Below are positions 61,328 to 64,000 of a stretch of 64,000 bases of DNA, piece by piece. The stretch's first letter is position 1. Every line of letters starts with the position of its first letter. A program made the translations under genes and the position numbers. This stretch comes from Salegentibacter salarius. Its GTDB lineage: Bacteria > Bacteroidota > Bacteroidia > Flavobacteriales > Flavobacteriaceae. The stretch lies in the NCBI RefSeq assembly GCF_900168265.1, contig NZ_FVZF01000002.1, positions 124,001-188,000 of the forward strand, given 5' to 3'. The notes beneath the pieces were generated by a model. That model did no database searches. It had not been told where the DNA came from and saw only the letters and a list, made by a program, of their open reading frames with translations.

Positions 61328-63946
61328 ATGACGAAGAAAGTATTTACCCTTCTGGCAGTAGCATGTAGTTTAATTTTTAGCATTTCTTCACAAGCTCAAG
61401 GCTTACCATTAGCAGATGGCAAAAAATATATAATTGGAGATATAAAAGTTACGGGAACCGTTAGTTTTAACGAACAAACCGTAATTGCTTATACCGGTTT
61501 AAAAAAAGGGGAAGATATATATATCCCCGGAGATAAAATTAGTAACGTGATCAATAAACTATGGGATATTGATCAATTTAGTGACATCAATTTTTACATT
61601 ACCAATGTAAGTGATGGTAATGTTGCAGACCTGGAAATTGAAATCCAGGAAGTTCCAAAACTAAATAAAGTTAAAGTTACCGGCCTTAAAAAGCGGGAAC
61701 AGGAAGAAATTATTGAGGAAAATAAACTGAGAACCGGCGCTAAGGTTTCAGAAAATCTTATCACCACCACCAAGAATTATATAGAAAGCAAATATCGTAA
61801 AGAAGGATATTTTAATGCTAATGCAAAAATAAGTACCAGCGAAGTTACCGATACAACGGCTAACACCAACCTGGTAAATATGCTTATAGATATAGATCAG
61901 GGCGATCGTGTTAAAATTGCCGATATCAATTTTACAGGTAACGAAAAATTTTCTGACGCCAAGCTTAGAAGGTCTATGAAAAACACCAAACAGAAGAATA
62001 TTATTCGCTTCTGGAAAAGATCTAAATTTGTTAGGGCAGATTACCAGGAAGACAAAAAAAGCCTAATAGACAATTATAAGGAAAGCGGTTATCGTGATGC
62101 CAGGATCGTAACAGATTCTCTAGTTGAAATTGATGACGAAACAATTGCTTTAAACCTTAAAATTGAAGAAGGAGATCAATATTATATTGGAGATATTGAT
62201 TACCTGGGGAATTCAGTTTATACAGATGCACAGCTAGAACGTGTTCTGGGAATAAAAAAGGGAGATGTTTACAATGGGGTTCTTTTAGACAAAAGAATTG
62301 CGGATCAAACTAAACCAGACGGAGAAGATCTTTCTAACCTATATAAAAACAACGGTTATTTATTTTCTACTATCAACCTTGTAGAGACCAATGTCTACAA
62401 CGACACCATAGACTTTGAAATTAGAATTGTTGAAGGGAAAGAAGCTTACTTCAACAACATTAGAGTAACCGGAAACGATAAAACAAAAGATCACGTAATT
62501 TACCGTGAGCTAAGAACTAAACCCGGGCAAAAATATAGCCAGGAAGATGTTGTAAATACAGTAAGAGAACTTGGTCAACTTGGTTTTTTTGATGCAGAAC
62601 AGTTAGAACCAAAATTTGTAGATCCAGATCCACAATCGGGTACTTTAGATCTTGAATATTCTGTGGTAGAAGCTGGTGCCAGCCAAATAGAACTACAAGG
62701 TGGTTATGGTGGTGGAGGCTTTATTGGTACTTTAGGGCTTTCTTTCAACAACTTCTCTTTATCGGGAATTTTTGACAAAGAAGCTTACAAACCGGTACCT
62801 ATGGGAGATGGGCAAACCCTTTCTCTTAGAGCACAGGCCAGTACTTTTTACCAAACCTACAGCCTTTCATTTATGGAACCATGGTTAGGCGGTAAAAAGC
62901 CGGTAAGTCTTCAAACTTCATTCTCTTATACGAGACAGTTTTTATTCGATTATGTAAACAGGGAGGCAGATAGAAGTAGAAGTTTTGATATTCTTGGAGT
63001 AAATATTGGTTTGGCAAAACGTTTAACCGTGCCAGATCCTTACATCACTGTATCTCACTCTGTAGGTTTTCAGCGTTATAACCTAAATAACTATAATACA
63101 GGTTTATTTACTTTTGGTGATGGTCACTCAAATAACTTCACCTACACTTTAGGACTTACACGGGATAACACTTATGTAAACCCAATTTTCCCAACGGGAG
63201 GTTCTAAATTTAAGATCACTGCTAAATTCACTCCTCCATACTCTCTTTGGAATGGTGTAGATTACGCTAATTTAGCCGAAGACAGAGAATACCAGTTAGA
63301 AGATGAAAACGGTAATCTTATTAACCAACAAGGCGATAGGGTAACACCTGAGAATGCTGTCGGGGACCAACGTAAAATAGACCAGAAGAAATTTAACTGG
63401 CTGGAATTCTATAAAGTTAAGTTTAGTGGAGAATGGTATACCCAAATTTACGATAAGCTTGTACTAAGAACCAATGCAGAATACGGTTTCCTTGGAGCAT
63501 ATAACAACGAACGTGGCGTTCCTCCTTTTGAAAGATTCTTTCTTGGTGGGGACGGACTTGGAGCATTTAGTTTAGATGGTAGAGAAACCATTCAGTTAAG
63601 AGGTTATCCAAACCAATCTGTAGTACCTATAGATCGCCCTGCAGGAGTGAATGATGATGGTGCAACTATCTATAACAAATACTCTTTAGAGCTTAGATAC
63701 CCTATTACACTTAAACCTTCAGCATCTATTTACGCCCTTACCTTTTTAGAAGGTGGTGCATCTTACGATAACTTCAGGGATTTTAATCCTTTCCAACTTA
63801 ACAGATCGGCCGGTGCAGGTTTACGAATCTTTATGCCAGCCTTTGGTTTACTTGGTATAGACTTTGGGTATGGATTCGATTCTATCCAGGGAATACCGGG
63901 AGCAAATGGATGGGAAACACATTTCATAATTGGACAGCAATTTTAA
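61328..63946 (+). CDS. bamA: Outer-membrane protein assembly factor BamA
   Basis: An 872-residue BamA. The start is the ATG at 61328, which opens a signal peptide (MTKKVFTLLAVACSL…SQAQG). The same frame is open back to 61190 inside uppS, but that extension is not a signal and is rejected. About five POTRA domains span residues ~35-445 (for example DIDYLGNSVYTDAQLERVLGI), followed by a 16-strand barrel with FFLGGDGLGAFSLDGRETIQLRGYP near residue 735. The protein ends in Phe, as expected of a Bam substrate. It inserts beta-barrel proteins in the outer membrane. Confidence 0.97.
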   Translation: MTKKVFTLLAVACSLIFSISSQAQGLPLADGKKYIIGDIKVTGTVSFNEQTVIAYTGLKKGEDIYIPGDKISNVINKLWDIDQFSDINFYITNVSDGNVADLEIEIQEVPKLNKVKVTGLKKREQEEIIEENKLRTGAKVSENLITTTKNYIESKYRKEGYFNANAKISTSEVTDTTANTNLVNMLIDIDQGDRVKIADINFTGNEKFSDAKLRRSMKNTKQKNIIRFWKRSKFVRADYQEDKKSLIDNYKESGYRDARIVTDSLVEIDDETIALNLKIEEGDQYYIGDIDYLGNSVYTDAQLERVLGIKKGDVYNGVLLDKRIADQTKPDGEDLSNLYKNNGYLFSTINLVETNVYNDTIDFEIRIVEGKEAYFNNIRVTGNDKTKDHVIYRELRTKPGQKYSQEDVVNTVRELGQLGFFDAEQLEPKFVDPDPQSGTLDLEYSVVEAGASQIELQGGYGGGGFIGTLGLSFNNFSLSGIFDKEAYKPVPMGDGQTLSLRAQASTFYQTYSLSFMEPWLGGKKPVSLQTSFSYTRQFLFDYVNREADRSRSFDILGVNIGLAKRLTVPDPYITVSHSVGFQRYNLNNYNTGLFTFGDGHSNNFTYTLGLTRDNTYVNPIFPTGGSKFKITAKFTPPYSLWNGVDYANLAEDREYQLEDENGNLINQQGDRVTPENAVGDQRKIDQKKFNWLEFYKVKFSGEWYTQIYDKLVLRTNAEYGFLGAYNNERGVPPFERFFLGGDGLGAFSLDGRETIQLRGYPNQSVVPIDRPAGVNDDGATIYNKYSLELRYPITLKPSASIYALTFLEGGASYDNFRDFNPFQLNRSAGAGLRIFMPAFGLLGIDFGYGFDSIQGIPGANGWETHFIIGQQF

Positions 63947-63979
63947 TTTGGCACGATATTTTCTATATTCGATTTAAGT

Positions 63980-64000
63980 ATGCTTAAAAGAACATTTTTA
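63980..64000 (+). CDS. Start of the next gene, cut by the window edge
   Basis: An ATG at 63980 opens MLKRTFL, the beginning of a possible signal peptide, 33 nt after bamA. In flavobacteria bamA is often followed by OmpH/Skp-type chaperone genes, so that is the expected identity. Seven residues cannot prove it. Confidence 0.35.

Noticed and set aside
1..64000. CRISPR arrays, tRNA and rRNA genes
   Set aside because: No regularly spaced direct repeats and no cloverleaf-like or rRNA-like sequence were noticed by eye. The only repeats found are the palindromes described. A tRNAscan-SE and CRISPR-finder run would settle this.

Overview
The window is AT-rich DNA from a member of the Bacteroidota, most likely a flavobacterium (Flavobacteriaceae). 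The evidence is a SusC/SusD pair, several GH92 glycosidases, TAnnTTTG-type promoter boxes, a DUF6089-uppS-bamA operon and RAYT/REP palindromes. The genus cannot be fixed from sequence alone. No rRNA, tRNA, CRISPR array or prophage was seen.

Region 1 (1-21.3 kb, minus strand) is a polysaccharide utilisation locus aimed at mannose-rich, fucosylated N-glycans. From the promoter-proximal end it reads: GH92 lipoprotein, sodium:solute symporter, GH130 phosphorylase, CBM9-like protein, GHL10-like TIM-barrel lipoprotein, GH92, GH20 hexosaminidase, GH29 fucosidase, GH92, GH92, then SusC and a truncated SusD. Genes from 21282 down to 3537 are almost contiguous, with 1-nt stop/start overlaps or gaps of a few bases. 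The likely scheme is outer-membrane capture by SusCD, trimming by GH29/GH20/GH92, import of a small mannoside by the symporter and phosphorolysis by GH130. One GH92 (5783-8089) has Gln where its three paralogues have the presumed catalytic-acid Glu. Region 2 (21.4-24.2 kb) holds a divergent LytS-type kinase, a LytTR regulator and a convergent AraC-type regulator, probably the control module.

Region 3 (24.6-35.8 kb) starts with an unlisted 33-residue membrane ORF. It continues with a set resembling the rSAM/arsenosugar gene neighbourhood: CxxC peroxidase-like protein, ArsS-like radical SAM enzyme, TIGR04282-type glycosyltransferase and purine nucleoside phosphorylase. An FAD oxidoreductase, a membrane 4Fe-4S protein and three membrane or polyprenol-linked glycosyltransferases follow. 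No ArsM methyltransferase is present. A RAYT transposase flanked by two REP palindromes splits this run, and a second palindrome family forms the leader of the last glycosyltransferase.

Region 4 (35.8-46.9 kb, mostly minus) carries a polyamine operon (arginine decarboxylase, agmatinase, deoxyhypusine-synthase-like protein) with its own terminator. Next come a pseudouridine synthase, a deaminase, a UbiA prenyltransferase, a mevalonate kinase-like protein and diphosphomevalonate decarboxylase. A DUF4160 (frameshifted)/DUF2442 pair is lodged between the two mevalonate genes. TspO, a BaiN-type flavoprotein and a glycerophosphodiesterase follow.

Region 5 (47.1-64 kb) holds a DUF421 protein and a compact GntA-like/PaiB-like/DUF1989 operon whose pathway is not recognised. 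It then has mainly housekeeping genes: clpX, clpP, tig, a FadL porin with an SGNH esterase, pdxJ, and the CBS-nadK-DUF6089-uppS-bamA group. The best leads for new biology are the Gln-variant GH92 and GHL10-like protein, the arsenosugar-like cluster with a nucleoside phosphorylase, and the GntA-PaiB-DUF1989 operon.
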